From Marinobacterium sedimentorum (GTDB lineage Bacteria; Pseudomonadota; Gammaproteobacteria; Pseudomonadales; Balneatricaceae): a DNA stretch of 64,000 nt. Below, piece by piece: positions 63,912-64,000 of this stretch. Below the pieces are notes generated by a model, which worked only from the letters and a program-made list of their open reading frames with translations, was not told the DNA's origin and ran no database searches. The stretch lies in NCBI RefSeq assembly GCF_024267675.1, contig NZ_JALDYX010000010.1, positions 1-64,000 on the forward strand, read 5' to 3'. A program made the translations under genes and the position numbers. Positions within the stretch are counted from its first letter, which is position 1. Each line of letters opens with the position of its first letter.

Positions 63912-63935
63912 TTCATAATTAGAAATTCATAATTA
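63912..63935. promoter_or_regulatory. directly repeated operator half-sites at the window edge
   Basis: TTCATAATTA at 63912-63921 and again at 63926-63935, 14 bp apart. It suggests that another target gene of the same regulator begins beyond position 64000. Confidence 0.4.
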
Positions 63936-64000
63936 TATTTTTAAAAGTGACTGCCGATCAATCCGGCCAGTTAGCCCCCAGAGCCCAGCAAGCGAAGGGG

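Larger units (their letters stand above)
63393..64000. other. 608-bp non-coding region at the window end
   Basis: Holds the GntR promoter and three AATT-rich operator-like sites; no open frame of note on either strand. Confidence 0.5.

Overview
The window reads as chromosomal DNA of a GC-rich marine gammaproteobacterium, most likely an Oceanospirillales/Marinobacterium-type organism. This is an inference from gene content and order: pepA-holC and valS on one strand, lptF-lptG divergent from pepA, prfB-lysS, an NhaD sodium/proton antiporter, two phasins, a TRAP transporter and many short palindromic repeats. No sequence search was run. I see no rRNA, tRNA, CRISPR array, prophage or transposase gene.

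Layout. 1-8.1 kb: a cut-off ribbon-helix-helix gene, a DJ-1/PfpI protein, the ABC-F ATPase ybiT behind a duplicated leader, a MsrB-MsrA fusion, a cold-shock gene, an NCS2 purine permease, a SpoU-type methyltransferase and a 38-residue lysine-rich protein. 8.5-18.4 kb: an FAD oxidoreductase, an RsuA-type pseudouridine synthase, a nucleoside-recognition membrane protein, a small alpha/beta hydrolase, a GNAT pseudogene, DUF2726, DinB, AraC and LysE genes, repeat-rich spacers and a phasin. 18.9-30 kb: TraX, GNAT, a Rossmann-fold reductase, a rhodanese/MarR divergent pair with a visible operator, an acetoacetyl-CoA synthetase remnant, a PAS-like/HD-GYP protein, a membrane C13 (caspase-fold) peptidase, PhoD, RarD, HxlR and a truncated hemoglobin.

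30-51.3 kb is mostly housekeeping: valS, a four-gene MacA/MacB-like export operon lying between valS and holC, holC, pepA, lptFG, RDD and Sel1 proteins, gloA, a second phasin, a flavodoxin, nhaD, prfB (no programmed frameshift), lysS, a small membrane protein and ung.

51.4-64 kb is an accessory catabolic region. It holds a GntR/FCD regulator, an NCS1 permease broken by a 266-bp palindromic element, an Asp/Glu/hydantoin-racemase-family gene, an amidase and a complete TRAP transporter (DctP-Q-M) in one direction, a carboxymuconolactone decarboxylase-like/aldo-keto reductase pair divergent from a LysR gene, and a second GntR/FCD regulator. The promoter of the second GntR gene and the racemase promoter share an AT-rich motif (AATT-N3-AATT), which suggests that this regulator controls uptake and hydrolysis of an amide or cyclic-amide nitrogen compound.

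The most unusual structure is a set of non-coding palindromic elements. One is a family of about 167-bp hairpin elements (four full copies and a fragment) with an invariant tip and co-varying arms; one copy supplies both the stop codon of the gene before it and the Shine-Dalgarno of the gene after it. A second family of about 300 bp is also fold-conserved. The third is the 266-bp element inside the NCS1 permease.
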